From Verrucomicrobiaceae bacterium (lineage in GTDB: Bacteria; Verrucomicrobiota; Verrucomicrobiia; Verrucomicrobiales; Akkermansiaceae), in assembly GCA_027485995.1 (NCBI GenBank), contig JAIXPW010000046.1, forward strand, positions 1 through 58,058: a stretch of DNA of 58,058 nucleotides, read 5' to 3'. The first letter of the stretch is position 1. Every line of letters begins with the position of its first letter. Shown here piece after piece: positions 36,865-49,412 of the stretch. The notes beneath the pieces are model-generated. The model was not told the origin of the DNA. It saw only the letters and a program-made list of their open reading frames with translations, and ran no database searches. The position numbers and the translations under genes were made by a program.

Positions 36865-37062
36865 GGACAGGATCATTCCGGCCAGTTCCGGAGAACGGCT
36901 GTCTGATCGATCCCTCCGCGAAATGCAATCCGCCAATCGGTCCGATGTGGCACCTGTCGCTTCACGCCGGGAATCTATCGTTTGACAATTCCCTCGAACC
37001 CCCGACCTTGCGGCAAGGAAGCGTGTGCGGAGTCAAGTTCGTCCCGGGTTCCAGCCGATCAG

Positions 37063-37407
37063 ATGAGCTTGTTGGATCCAGAAACCATCCGCAAAAACCT
37101 GCCCCCATGGGTCATGTTGATGCTGGGGCTGCTTGCCCTCAACGCGCTCGCTCCAGCCCCTGCGAGAGCCAGAAAAAGCGAACCCTCCGAGACCGCCGGG
37201 CTGACCATCAAGGACGACTGCGCTTCCACCCAGAGCCGGGCCACCGACACGACCGATCTTCTATCTCCTGTCCCGTTGATGCAGGCAGGACTCAACCTTT
37301 CCTTCTGCCGGATTCCGGTCATGGAATCTGAAGGTGACCTGCCGCCGAACTCATCGCCGAATGGTGAGGTCCGTGGAAGAGCTCCACCCTCTGAAGCAAT
37401 CGCCTGA
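37063..37407 (+). CDS. Possible small exported protein (low confidence)
   Basis: A 114-codon frame in the ~800-bp gap between rsuA and secA. It begins MSLLDPETIRKNLPPW and has a signal-like hydrophobic stretch (VMLMLGLLALNALAPAPARA). The rest is Ser/Pro-rich and of low complexity and matches nothing I know. It could be an exported peptide or chance; the remainder of this gap (36865-37062 and 37408-37663) shows nothing I can assign. Confidence 0.35.
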   Translation: MSLLDPETIRKNLPPWVMLMLGLLALNALAPAPARARKSEPSETAGLTIKDDCASTQSRATDTTDLLSPVPLMQAGLNLSFCRIPVMESEGDLPPNSSPNGEVRGRAPPSEAIA

Positions 37408-37663
37408 CGCCCGAGGATCAAGAATCCTGCTGGCTTCTTCCCACCCCAGTCACCTCAACTGCGGTGGTCGCGGTGTTCCCGTTTGGCTGCTGGCCTCGCA
37501 CTCCCCAGCGGAGGTTCGTCTGCTCCCGTTCAGCCGATCGACATCGGTAACCTTGTTCCCTTTTCATCAACTCCATGAAACCATTTCCATCCAACTCACT
37601 CTGCTTCTCCATCCCGAACCTCCCGGTCCGGATTCCTTTCAACACCCTTCACCCCACCCGCCC

Positions 37664-40618
<2,955 letters not shown>

Positions 40619-40637
40619 AGACAGGCGGGTGATTCGC

Positions 40638-41360
40638 TCAGCGGATCACACGTCCCAACAAGCCGATCATCTGCTCGGCGGCCGCCTTGCCGGTTTCGAG
40701 CACCTCATGGTGGTCGAGGGCATTCGCGGTGATGCCGGCCGCCCAGTTGGTGAGACAGGAAAAGGCGGCGATCTTCAGGCCCAGTTGGCGGGCCTGGATC
40801 GCTTCCAGCACGGTGCTCATGCCAACGGCATCGGCCCCGAGGGTGCGGAGCATGCGGACCTCCGCCGGGGTTTCGTACTGCGGTCCCCGCAGTCCGGCAT
40901 AGACCCCTTCATGCAGCACAGTGCCGCTTTCCGCCGCTGCGGCGCGAAAGGTGGCCCGCCACTCGGGGTCATAGGTCGTGGTCATGTCGATGAACGCCGG
41001 ACCGGAGAGCGGGGTGGTGCCGGTGAGGTTGAGATGATCGGAAAGCATCATCCACGAGCCGGGCGCGAAGTCCGGATTCAGCGTGCCGGCGGCGTTGGTG
41101 AGGATGATCCGGTCAATCCCCTCCTGCGCCATCCAGCGGACGCCGGCGGTGAGGGTGGTGGCATCGTGGCCTTCATAAAGATGGACGCGGCCTTGCATCA
41201 CGACGACCGGAGCCGCTCCAAGTTTCCCAATCAGGAATCGACCGGCATGCCCCGGCACGGAAGAGACCGGCAGGCCCGCTTCCGCGAACCCGACGGTTCT
41301 TTCCACTTCCACGGCATCCGCGAGCGGGCCGAGTCCGGAGCCTAGGACGATGCCAGTCAT
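40638..41360 (-). CDS. Purine-nucleoside phosphorylase (class I, trimeric type)
   Basis: A 240-residue phosphorolytic enzyme for purine nucleosides in salvage. It begins immediately with the phosphate-binding IVLGSGLGPLAD motif. The signature VMQGRVHLYEGHDA, IILTNAAGTLNPDF, SDHLNLTG, the base-binding YAGLRGPQYETPAEVRML and GMSTVLEA, and the Asn in SCLTNWAAGI, are all present. It is ~30 residues shorter at the N-terminus than many relatives, but the catalytic parts are intact. Five bp behind the aminopeptidase P gene on the same strand, so probably cotranscribed; converges with secA (19 bp between stops). Confidence 0.93.
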   Translation of the reverse strand: MTGIVLGSGLGPLADAVEVERTVGFAEAGLPVSSVPGHAGRFLIGKLGAAPVVVMQGRVHLYEGHDATTLTAGVRWMAQEGIDRIILTNAAGTLNPDFAPGSWMMLSDHLNLTGTTPLSGPAFIDMTTTYDPEWRATFRAAAAESGTVLHEGVYAGLRGPQYETPAEVRMLRTLGADAVGMSTVLEAIQARQLGLKIAAFSCLTNWAAGITANALDHHEVLETGKAAAEQMIGLLGRVIR

Positions 41361-41365
41361 GGGAT

Positions 41366-42655
41366 TCAGGAATTCATGAGGGCTTCGATTTCGTCGGCCT
41401 CGATCGGGATCTTGCCCATGAGGTCGAAGTTCTCGTGCTTGCCGATGAGGACATCGTTCTCAAGCCGCACGCCGAGGCCTTCCTCACGGATGTAGATGCC
41501 GGGCTCGATGGTGAAGACCATGCCCTCGGCGAAGGGCTCGTTCGGCGGGGCGACGTCGTGGACATCCAGTCCCATGTGGTGGGACGTGCCGTGCATGAAG
41601 TACTTCCGGACCAGCGGCTTGTCAGGTCCCTGCTCCTTCGCCGCCTTGGCGTCGATGAGGCCGAGTCCGACGAGCTCGCCCTCCATCAGCTCGACCACCT
41701 GCTTCTGATACTCCATCGGCGTGTTGCCGGGGCGCAGCAGCTTGTTCGCCCCACGCAGAACCCGCAGCACGGCATCATAGACCTGCCGCTGGCGCGGGGT
41801 GAAGCGACCACTGACCGGGATCGTCCGGGTGAGGTCCGAGGCCCATCCCGCGTACTCGGCGGCCACATCGAGGAGCACGCAATCGCCCGCCTGACAGACC
41901 TTGTCGTTTTCCACATAGTGAAGCACGCAGGCGTTTTTCCCGGCACCGATGATCGGGCCGTAGGCGAATCCCCGCGAACCGCGGCGGACGAATTCATGCA
42001 AGAGCTCGGCCTCGATCTCCCACTCCCCCACTCCGGGTTTCACAAAGCCCAACAGGCGGCGGAAGCCCGCCTCGGTGATATTGCACGCCTTCTGGATCAT
42101 GTCGATCTCGACCGGATCCTTGGTCATGCGGAGTTGATGCATCAGCGGTGCAAGCCGCTCGTAGCGGTGCAGCGGGTAGCGGACCTGGCACTGCTTGATG
42201 AAACGATCGTTGCGCGTCTCCACAATCACGGCGGCCCGCAGATGCTCGTTGGTCGGTAGATAGATGTTGTCCGCCTGCGGCACCAGCGTGTGCAGCATCG
42301 ACTCGAAGGAGCTCGACCACTCGATCCGCTCGATCCCGGTGGCCGCGCGAGCCTGCTCCTTGGTGAGCTTGTCACCTTCCCAAATGGCGATGAGTTCGCT
42401 GGTTTCCTTCACGAAGAGGATCTCCCTCTGCTTCGGATCCTTTGCGTCCGGCATCAGCACGAGAACGGTTTCCTCCTGATCGACTCCCGTCAGGTAGAAC
42501 AGATCGGCATTCTGCTTGAAGGCCATCGATCCGTCCGCGTTGGTCGGGTAGATGTCGTTGGCATGAATGATCGCAATGCTGTTCGGCTTCATCAGCAAAC
42601 GCAGCCGATCTCGATTTCGGACAAAAAGTTGGGGGTCGATTGGTTCGTAACGCAC
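41366..42655 (-). CDS. Aminopeptidase P family metallopeptidase (Xaa-Pro aminopeptidase)
   Basis: A 429-residue M24B peptidase that removes an N-terminal residue before proline. The N-terminal creatinase-like domain (SIAIIHANDIYPTNADGSMAFKQNADLFYLTGVDQEE) is followed by the pita-bread catalytic domain with metal ligands in LLDVAAEYAGWASDLTRTIPV (two Asp), GTSHHMGLDVHD (His), TIEPGIYI (Glu) and the late GVRLENDVLI (Glu). The GTG at 42655 is chosen because VRYEPIDPQLFVRNRDRL is the normal family start, and the longer frame overlaps the divergent hydrolase gene. Likely cotranscribed with the PNP gene. Confidence 0.92.
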   Translation of the reverse strand: MRYEPIDPQLFVRNRDRLRLLMKPNSIAIIHANDIYPTNADGSMAFKQNADLFYLTGVDQEETVLVLMPDAKDPKQREILFVKETSELIAIWEGDKLTKEQARAATGIERIEWSSSFESMLHTLVPQADNIYLPTNEHLRAAVIVETRNDRFIKQCQVRYPLHRYERLAPLMHQLRMTKDPVEIDMIQKACNITEAGFRRLLGFVKPGVGEWEIEAELLHEFVRRGSRGFAYGPIIGAGKNACVLHYVENDKVCQAGDCVLLDVAAEYAGWASDLTRTIPVSGRFTPRQRQVYDAVLRVLRGANKLLRPGNTPMEYQKQVVELMEGELVGLGLIDAKAAKEQGPDKPLVRKYFMHGTSHHMGLDVHDVAPPNEPFAEGMVFTIEPGIYIREEGLGVRLENDVLIGKHENFDLMGKIPIEADEIEALMNS

Positions 42656-42767
42656 AGGCTGGATGCAAGCGAAACCCTGAAGGCAGGGCAACCCGTTTCG
42701 GGCGCAAATTGCTCCCCCGTCGAGATGTGCGATTGCCCTCGACGGGAAAAGAGTCGAGAATCCCCCC

Positions 42768-43766
42768 ATGAGCCAACTGCGGCCAGCGCGCCCGAGCGCC
42801 CGGTTTCCAGCCCCGTCCTTCTGGTCGGTGTTGGTCGCCGCCCTCATGCTCAGCCAGTGCGCGCCCCGTTACACCCTCGTCAGCCATTCCAAGGATCAGG
42901 CGTGGCTCGACCAGAAGCACGAGACCTTCGGATACCGGAAATGGGTTTCGGCGACCACCGAGCCCGACATTGCCGTCATCGGCATCCACGGCTTCTGCGG
43001 GGCCTCGATCGACTTCGAGAATCTGGGCAAGGATCTTCTCAAGAACCAACCGAAGACCGCTCTGTACGCCTATGAGGTCCGGGGCCAGGGCAGCGATCCC
43101 TTCAAGGAACGTCGAGGCGACATCGACCATCCCGAGCTATGGTATCGCGACCTGCTCACCTTCACCGCAACGGTCCGCAAGCGCCATCCGGGTGCCAGGA
43201 TCATCTGGATGGGAGAAAGCATGGGCGGGTTGATCGCGTCGCACACCTTGAGCAGGGAGGGAATGGGAAAGGCCCCTTGTGACGGGCTCATCCTTTCCTC
43301 TCCGGTCGTCCGCATCCGGGCCGATGTCCCCGCGTGGAAAAAGGAGGTGCTGAAACTCGCCGCCGCCACCGCCCCCACCGGGCGGATTTCGATGGAAACG
43401 CTTGCCGGGGGGCAACCCTTGCAAATGACCCACACCTCGACCCACCTTGAGCAGGCGGAGACCAATGCCTGGAACATCGACGAACACACGTTTCGTCTGC
43501 TGGACGCGCTGGCGACACACATCGAGGAAATGGACGCCTGCGCGGAGTCCTTCGGCGTTCCAGTGCTGATCCTTCACGGGGGAAAGGACTTCTTCACCGA
43601 AAGGAGTTCCGTGCTCGAATTCATGAGCCACATTCCCGCCGGAACGCCCAAGACCCTGCGCTACTATCCGGATGCCTTTCACCTCTTGATGTATGACGAC
43701 CGGAAGGATGAGGTTTTCCACGATGTCGAGCGCTGGCTGCGGCGCTTCCGGCGGAACCGGGATTGA
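42768..43766 (+). CDS. Alpha/beta hydrolase lipoprotein (S33 / monoacylglycerol-lipase-like)
   Basis: A 332-residue predicted lipoprotein: the hydrophobic signal ends in a lipobox (VLVAALMLSQC). The hydrolase fold shows the oxyanion loop IGIHGFCGA, the nucleophile elbow WMGESMGGLIA (Ser), the acid in VLILHGGKDFFTE (Asp) and the His in YPDAFHLLMYDD. This resembles lysophospholipase/monoacylglycerol lipase (Hydrolase_4) enzymes. Substrate unknown; the envelope location is inferred from the lipobox. It diverges from the aminopeptidase gene; its leader ends in a C-run (CCCCCC) before ATG with no Shine-Dalgarno. Confidence 0.87.
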   Translation: MSQLRPARPSARFPAPSFWSVLVAALMLSQCAPRYTLVSHSKDQAWLDQKHETFGYRKWVSATTEPDIAVIGIHGFCGASIDFENLGKDLLKNQPKTALYAYEVRGQGSDPFKERRGDIDHPELWYRDLLTFTATVRKRHPGARIIWMGESMGGLIASHTLSREGMGKAPCDGLILSSPVVRIRADVPAWKKEVLKLAAATAPTGRISMETLAGGQPLQMTHTSTHLEQAETNAWNIDEHTFRLLDALATHIEEMDACAESFGVPVLILHGGKDFFTERSSVLEFMSHIPAGTPKTLRYYPDAFHLLMYDDRKDEVFHDVERWLRRFRRNRD

Positions 43767-43820
43767 TCGCGTTTCATCGTTGTCAACCCGGGCCCCCGCT
43801 CTTAGCTTCCCGCCTCTTCC

Positions 43821-44126
43821 GTGACCGCCATCCCGAACATTCTCCGACTTTTGCCGATTTTCCTCGTGGCCGCCTGCGCCACCCAGAAAGCGCCTGTCGT
43901 TGAGGAACCGAAAAAAAAGCCGGACACCGCGAAACTCGAATCGACACCCGCGCCCCTTGCCCCTGGAGCTGACGATGGGCTGCTTCGCGACCCTTCGGAC
44001 CTGCTCAACAAACTGCCGGACAAGAACGAATTCCAGGCCACCAATCCGAAGTCTCCGGCTGGAAATTCAGAGGGTGCCCCCGTGATCGCCCATCCACCGA
44101 GCGAGAATCCCGCGCCGGGACGCTGA
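43821..44126 (+). CDS. Small proline-rich lipoprotein
   Basis: A 101-residue predicted lipoprotein with GTG start; lipobox in LRLLPIFLVAAC (Cys19). The mature part is Pro/Lys/Glu-rich (VVEEPKKKPDTAKLESTPAPLAPG) with a short conserved-looking segment (DPSDLLNKLPDKNEFQATNPK). No family recognised. It lies between the alpha/beta hydrolase and the rRNA methyltransferase genes, all on the same strand, with ~55-60 bp gaps. Confidence 0.62.
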   Translation: MTAIPNILRLLPIFLVAACATQKAPVVEEPKKKPDTAKLESTPAPLAPGADDGLLRDPSDLLNKLPDKNEFQATNPKSPAGNSEGAPVIAHPPSENPAPGR

Positions 44127-44184
44127 GGAATCTTTGCTGATGGCTTGCCGCCCTGGCTGGCCAGAGGGCAGTCTCCCGCCACCC

Positions 44185-45399
44185 ATGCCACGGCCACCGA
44201 AAAAATTCGTCCCCATCCCCTTCGAGTATCATCAGGAGATCGAGGTAAGGATCGATGCCCTGACCAACCTCGGCTCCGGGGTCGCCCGGGTGGATGGCTG
44301 GGTGGTTTTCGTGCCGTTCTGCCTCCCCGGGGAAACGGTCAGGGCCCGTGTTTACCGCAACGACAAGAACTGCTCCCATGCCGATCTGATCGAGGTCCTG
44401 CAGGCCGCTCCCGAGCGGGTGGAACCGAAATGCCCGCTCTTCGGCACCTGCGGAGGCTGCCAGTATCAGCACTTTTCCTACGAAAGCCAGCTCGCCTGGA
44501 AAACCCGCCAGGTCCGGGAATTGCTGAAACACATGGCCGGCATCGAGTTCCCGGTGAACGATTGCCACCCCTCGCCGCAGTTGTGGAACTACCGCTCGAA
44601 GATCACTCCGCATTTCGACCAGCCTCGGAACGGGACCATCGCCGAGATCGGATTTCTCGCCGTGGGACGTCGCTCCCAGATCATCGATGTCCCCGAGTGC
44701 CCGATCGCGATGAAGGAAATCAACGACGCGCTTCCGATCGAGCGGGATGCCATCCGGGCGCGTGCAAGCAGCTTCAAACGCGGGGCCACGATCCTGATGC
44801 GGGCCACGCGGGATCGCATCGAGACCAATCCGAAAGCCGTCGCCACCGAGAAGGTCGGCACCGTGAGTTTTGATTTCCTTGCCGGGGATTTCTTCCAGAA
44901 CAATCCCTTCATCCTGCCGGAGTTCACCGGCCATGTGGCCCGAAAAGCCTCTGCGGGTGGGGCGCGCTTCCTGGTCGATGCCTACTGCGGCTCCGGGCTC
45001 TTTGCCCTCACGCTGGCCGGAAATTTCGAGCAGGTCGCTGGAGTCGAGGTGTCCGAAACCGCCGCCGACTGGGCACGTCGGAATGCGGAGTCGAATGGCA
45101 TCACCAACGCCCGCTTCATGGCCGCGAGCGCCGAGGCGATCTTCAGCGAGATTGACTTTCCAGCCAATGAAACAGCCGTGGTCATCGACCCGCCCAGAAA
45201 GGGCTGCACACGGGAGTTCCTCGACCAGCTCGCAGCCTTCGGCCCAGCCCGGGTGGTCTATGTTTCCTGCGACCCCGCCACTCAGGTCCGCGACCTTGGC
45301 ATCCTCCAGGAACTCGGGTTCAAGCTGGAGGACATCCAGCCCTTCGACCTGTTCCCGCACACCCGGCACCTGGAGTGCATCATGACGCTGACCCGTTGA
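44185..45399 (+). CDS. TrmA/RumA-family RNA (uracil-5-)-methyltransferase
   Basis: A 404-residue SAM-dependent enzyme that methylates C5 of a uridine in rRNA or tRNA. An N-terminal TRAM-like domain (EVRIDALTNLGSGVARVDGWVVFVPFCLPGE) is followed by the iron-sulfur cysteine cluster in KCPLFGTCGGCQYQHF. The SAM site is FLVDAYCGSGLFALTLA, then VVIDPPRKGC, and the catalytic Cys is in VYVSCDPATQVRDL. Which uridine is modified (RlmD, RlmC or TrmA type) cannot be told, though the 4Fe-4S motif favours an rRNA enzyme. The ATG at 44185 precedes the conserved domain; ATGs at 44134 or 44140 are alternatives. Confidence 0.9.
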   Translation: MPRPPKKFVPIPFEYHQEIEVRIDALTNLGSGVARVDGWVVFVPFCLPGETVRARVYRNDKNCSHADLIEVLQAAPERVEPKCPLFGTCGGCQYQHFSYESQLAWKTRQVRELLKHMAGIEFPVNDCHPSPQLWNYRSKITPHFDQPRNGTIAEIGFLAVGRRSQIIDVPECPIAMKEINDALPIERDAIRARASSFKRGATILMRATRDRIETNPKAVATEKVGTVSFDFLAGDFFQNNPFILPEFTGHVARKASAGGARFLVDAYCGSGLFALTLAGNFEQVAGVEVSETAADWARRNAESNGITNARFMAASAEAIFSEIDFPANETAVVIDPPRKGCTREFLDQLAAFGPARVVYVSCDPATQVRDLGILQELGFKLEDIQPFDLFPHTRHLECIMTLTR

Positions 45400-45578
45400 G
45401 CATGGCAGAGTCCATTCATCGACTGCTGCCCTGCAAGGGAGGTCCCGGGATTTGCGGACATGACCGATCCGCTTGCCGAAGCCTCGGAATGGGCCCTCGA
45501 TCCTGGCCAACCTTGTTTTCCGTGATCCGGCACACATCATTCCGCCCAAAGCTCTTGCTGCCGGTTCCTTGGCCCAAA

Positions 45579-45602
45579 CATCTACTATGAAAATAGTAGA
45601 TG
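45579..45602. promoter_or_regulatory. Perfect 10-bp inverted repeat with GAAA loop
   Basis: The arms CATCTACTAT and ATAGTAGATG are perfectly complementary around GAAA, an RNA tetraloop sequence. The repeat overlaps a possible start codon (ATG at 45587) of a short broken frame. It could be an RNA hairpin or an operator; there is no T-run for a terminator. Confidence 0.5.
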
Positions 45603-45849
45603 ACAACCGGGCTCGAGGATCAGCCGCGCAATGAATCCCCCTCGTCCGGCGTCTCTTCGGTGCGAAAATCGAGGCGCTCGACGCCGAACGGTTCGAACTC
45701 CTCCTCGATCCCGACCTCGAGAAGAATGCCAACTCGATCGCTCCCGCAGACCCGGGACCGTCGGCGGCGCAGCCACTGGGAAAGCGCGCGCCGCCTGCAT
45801 TTTCCCGAGTCCGGGCCGCCACCGCCGAACGAGGCGACAAGTCATCCCC
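45587..45849 (+). pseudogene. Possible broken small gene (in-frame stop)
   Basis: Starting at the ATG inside the inverted repeat, the frame reads MKIVDDNRARGSAAQ, then a TGA at 45632, and continues in the same frame with coding-like text (PLVRRLFGAKIEALDAERFELLLDPDLEKN...) until it meets the 3' end of the leftward glycosidase gene. This may be a decayed gene or chance. The rest of the 450-bp gap (45400-45578) shows nothing I can assign. Confidence 0.3.
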
Positions 45850-48800
45850 TTACTGGGCCCTGATCCTGAAGAAGCGGGTCTTCTTTCCACCGGCGAAGGG
45901 GGGAAAGGACAGTTGGACAACCTGATGAGTCCCATCATCAGCCAGCACGGTCGGAGCTGCGAGGCTGTCGTGCCAGTCGGTGAGATCGCCGCCGAATTGG
46001 GGAATGTAGGTCAGTCCGGCTGTTAGATGATCGCTGCGGCGGATGAAGATCGCACGGTATTCCACGCCACCGGGGATGGCCGCCGTTCCGAGAATGGGCT
46101 GACCGGGGGTGATCGATGTTCCGGGTCCTGTTGGCGCAACACTGTAGCGCAGGGGAGCGATGCCGCTGCCCTGGCTGGTGGGAAGGGTGCCAAAGGCGAA
46201 CTCGAGAAGGTTGCCGACACCGTCCCCATCGGCATCGGTCGTGTTGGACGCGGCCCCTTGATTGAAGAGCGTGGCGAAGTGGGTTTGCCGCCAGGCTTGA
46301 AGTGCGGTCGGTGATGCGACCCTGCGACCAAGCAACACGTTGTCCACTCGATAGGACGCATTGGCAAGTGGCCAGCCGCCATCACTGCGGATGACCAGGA
46401 TTTCATAGTTGGTGGCGTTGAAATTGAAGTTGCTGTTGGTGAAGCTGCTCAGCGGCGCGCTGAAGGGCGTCCAGACACCTCCCGGAACCAGGGTGGTCGC
46501 GGTGAGGGAGCCATTGTTGGCGGGGGTTTTGACCACGATCGAGATGGTGGCGGAGGGCGTGGGGCTGACCCAGAGGTCAAGGCTCAGGAAGGTCTGGCTG
46601 AGGTTGGACGCATTAAAGGGAGGCTGCCCGGAGATGCTGATGCCGACACCGGCGTAGGCATAAGTCGCGGGCGGTGCGGCAATGTTGACAGCGAAGTTCA
46701 ATGCTGGACTACCGCCCGGACCGTTGGCTTGAGCGGTCAGGCTGTGGGTGACTCCCGCATCGCCCGAATAGCTGAACCAACCGGCGGTGTTGCCCGCATT
46801 GAAGTTCTGGGAATGCAGTGCGGTGGTGGATGCTGCCTGAATGGCGAGGACGAGGGTCTTCCCGCCGGTTCCTCCTGCATTGCCGGCGGTGAGCGCGACC
46901 GAGAAATCACCGGCCTGGGTGGGACTGCCGGAGATCACTCCCGTCGTGGAGTTGAAGACAAGTCCTGCGGGCAAGCCCGTGGCACCGAGGACCGTGGGAA
47001 GATTGCTCGCGGTGACGGTGTAGTTGAACGGAACACCGGTGACGCCTGCCGCCGTGGAAGCGCTGGTGATGACAGGAGCGGGCGGCAGCACCTCGTCGAG
47101 CCGAAGCACGGTGACGGAAAGCGGCGGCACCGGATAGGAAAGCTGGGTGCCCGAGCGTGTGAAAGTGAACTGCTCCGAGGTGTTGTTGGTGAGGATGGGG
47201 GTCGAGGCGATGGCCTTGAGCCGCTGCTCTTCGTCCTGGGCCTTGCCATAACGACTCCCCTGCACGGTGGTGGAGAGCGTGGTGAGATCCGGAGCAGACA
47301 GGGTTAAATTGAGGGAGTGCGTGGCATCCTCCTTGTTCAGGACCAGCAGTGTGAGCCCGCCCGCACTGCGACGGGCGGCAAAGACCGTGACCGCATGGGC
47401 GTTGGTGTTGACTGGCGACAGCGCCTCGGCCTGATAGATCCGATCACCCGGTCGGGCGAAGGCTTTCAGCAGTCCGAAGGCATGAAAGGTCGGAAAACGC
47501 GCCCCGGCGAAGTGTCCTGGCCAGGAAAGCGAGCCTGGATTCCCGTTCTGCCCGGCGACAGGATCGTCCGCGATGAGCCCCCAGTTGTGATAGCGCCGCC
47601 AACCGGTGGTGGAGCCCGGAAGATAGTTCGATGAGGCGCTGGTGAAGGTGAACCAGCAGAGATTGTTGACGTCGCTCTGCAAGGCATCGCCGAAGCTGCG
47701 GGCCAGGTTCACGGCGTTGTGGATGGTCGTCGTGTAGGGGACGGTTTCGTTGTCGGACCAGTTGATTTCCGTGACATGGATTCGCGGCAGATCACCCTGC
47801 GCAGGCGAGGCAAGATAGGCGCGGAGGGCACCGCGAAGGAGGTAGTTGTTGTTCCAGGCGAAGTCGGTCTGCTGCGTGTAGCGATGCGCGACGATGAAGT
47901 CAGGCACGACGCCAAGGGTCCGCAACCGGGTGAGCATCACAGGCGTCCAGGCCCGCGTGGTCCCGCTGCCGCCGGGGAAAAGGAAAGGCACGGCCGCCGA
48001 GTTGGTGTCGTTGCTGCCCTGCTCGAAGTATCCGGCGCTGGCACCAACCTCGATCGTGGGATCGACCTGTTGCATGAGGGCCTTCGCGGCGGCGTAGAAG
48101 TTGGCGTAGTTGTAGGCATCGGCCCGATACCCGCCGAAACCGGTCGCGCCCTGCGTGATGGAGGTCTCACCAGGCACCTTGTGGCGAAAGCACGGCACAA
48201 AGGAGTAATCGGCCTCATTTCCACACTCCCAGTATTTCACGGGAAAAGGTTCGGGATGATTGAGTCGCAGCTTGTTGAACCCGTCGTCCACCGGCAGCGG
48301 TGCGGAAGCACGCAGATTGGCCCAGAAGCCGACCGTGCGCCAGTCGCGCGTGCGGGTGCCAGAGATCGTCGGCTCAACCACGGCCGAGCCGAGCGAGGTG
48401 TTGAGCAGCGAGGCTGGCGCATCCGTGCGCACCCGCAGATAGGCCACCAGGGCAGCGGCTTGGGCGGGACTGCCCGCACCGTAGTTGATATGAATCTGCC
48501 CGGTGGTCCCGGTGGCGATCAGAAAGCGGCCGAAATCCCCAAGCCTGGCTGCACCGAAGTTATCCAATGCAGTGAAGTCCCACATATTGATGGCGCCTGG
48601 GACGGTGTTGGGATCATTGTAGGTGCCAGGATGATATCGAAACACCGTCAAGCCGGCTTCGGCCGCAGCGGTCGTTAGATCCGGACTCGATATGATGGAC
48701 CAGTAGCCGATGTTCGCTCCAAACATGGCCGCCGGGACCGGTCGCGTCAGAAGGGAAGAAGGCGTGATGTCGAGGGTGCGGCTGAACTCGGCGGCAGGAG

Positions 48801-48969
48801 CGACACCGATCACCGAGGCCATCGACAGCAGGAAAATCCGAGCACGAGTGAGCCACGAGGAAGCGCATGATCCCTGTAGATCGATTGAAGCCAGGAGCTG
48901 TCCTGTGGTTGCGCCATCTCCACTGGCTCGAAAACGGGAAGTCCTGGCGAGGTGTCGGATGACCTTCAT
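45850..48969 (-). CDS. Secreted clan GH-A glycoside hydrolase (arabinofuranosidase/GH39-like) with Ig-like domain
   Basis: A ~1039-residue secreted enzyme. A signal-like segment (RIFLLSMASVIGVAPAA) lies far from the start, so the true start may differ; the ATG at 48969 is preferred, with 49008 as alternative. The catalytic (beta/alpha)8 domain shows the acid/base Glu in KYWECGNEADYSF (GNE, about residue 252) and a probable nucleophile Glu in IHVTEINWSDN (about 401), as in GH39/GH51-type enzymes. Then comes a beta domain with VTVLRLDEV, a He_PIG Ig-like domain (TASNLPTVLGATGLPAGLVF...GVISGSPTQAGDFSV), a jelly-roll-like region and a verrucomicrobial-type C-terminus with DADGDGVGNLLEFAFGTLP. Substrate unknown, plausibly an arabinose- or xylose-containing plant glycan. 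Confidence 0.82.
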   Translation of the reverse strand: MKVIRHLARTSRFRASGDGATTGQLLASIDLQGSCASSWLTRARIFLLSMASVIGVAPAAEFSRTLDITPSSLLTRPVPAAMFGANIGYWSIISSPDLTTAAAEAGLTVFRYHPGTYNDPNTVPGAINMWDFTALDNFGAARLGDFGRFLIATGTTGQIHINYGAGSPAQAAALVAYLRVRTDAPASLLNTSLGSAVVEPTISGTRTRDWRTVGFWANLRASAPLPVDDGFNKLRLNHPEPFPVKYWECGNEADYSFVPCFRHKVPGETSITQGATGFGGYRADAYNYANFYAAAKALMQQVDPTIEVGASAGYFEQGSNDTNSAAVPFLFPGGSGTTRAWTPVMLTRLRTLGVVPDFIVAHRYTQQTDFAWNNNYLLRGALRAYLASPAQGDLPRIHVTEINWSDNETVPYTTTIHNAVNLARSFGDALQSDVNNLCWFTFTSASSNYLPGSTTGWRRYHNWGLIADDPVAGQNGNPGSLSWPGHFAGARFPTFHAFGLLKAFARPGDRIYQAEALSPVNTNAHAVTVFAARRSAGGLTLLVLNKEDATHSLNLTLSAPDLTTLSTTVQGSRYGKAQDEEQRLKAIASTPILTNNTSEQFTFTRSGTQLSYPVPPLSVTVLRLDEVLPPAPVITSASTAAGVTGVPFNYTVTASNLPTVLGATGLPAGLVFNSTTGVISGSPTQAGDFSVALTAGNAGGTGGKTLVLAIQAASTTALHSQNFNAGNTAGWFSYSGDAGVTHSLTAQANGPGGSPALNFAVNIAAPPATYAYAGVGISISGQPPFNASNLSQTFLSLDLWVSPTPSATISIVVKTPANNGSLTATTLVPGGVWTPFSAPLSSFTNSNFNFNATNYEILVIRSDGGWPLANASYRVDNVLLGRRVASPTALQAWRQTHFATLFNQGAASNTTDADGDGVGNLLEFAFGTLPTSQGSGIAPLRYSVAPTGPGTSITPGQPILGTAAIPGGVEYRAIFIRRSDHLTAGLTYIPQFGGDLTDWHDSLAAPTVLADDGTHQVVQLSFPPFAGGKKTRFFRIRAQ

Positions 48970-49112
48970 GATTTGGGTTTCCCTAAGGCTTATGTCATCC
49001 ATCCCCAACGCTCAAGATGAATCGGGCATGAAGGCCGAGTGATCCATGCCGACCCCGACTTCCTCCGGAGCCTGCCGAAGGATCATCCCAGCAAGAAATG
49101 CCTCCCGTAGAT

Positions 49113-49154
49113 GGAGCATCCTGCTCCGGCCCGTCTCCGGAGCTTCCAGCTCCG
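49113..49154. repeat. REP-like double hairpin
   Basis: Two neighbouring perfect stems share a TCC loop: GGAGCA/TGCTCC (49113-49127) and CGGAGCT/AGCTCCG (49138-49154), separated by 10 nt. This is the typical paired-hairpin form of a REP/BIME-type element, here in the spacer upstream of the glycosidase gene. The RAYT gene fragment at the left edge is a plausible mobiliser of such elements. The rest of this gap (49155-49412) holds AT-richer sequence with no gene I can support. Confidence 0.65.
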
Positions 49155-49412
49155 AGTCTTCCATTCAAGACCGACCACGAAGGGATTCTCATCCGCCAAA
49201 ACTGAAGTGAAAAACCAACTGCAAGGAAATGGAGGACATAAGATCGAGGTCATCGGCTGGAATCAGTCGCTTCGAACTCCATTCTCAATGAGGATTCCTG
49301 CTCTGATCAGATCGAGAAGATCCCAATGAGACCGCCTGCGGTCCCAGCAGGAAACTGATTTCAATACCGGCGCTGATAAGCGATTCGGAGCCTTACTTGA
49401 TTCGGCTGAGTT

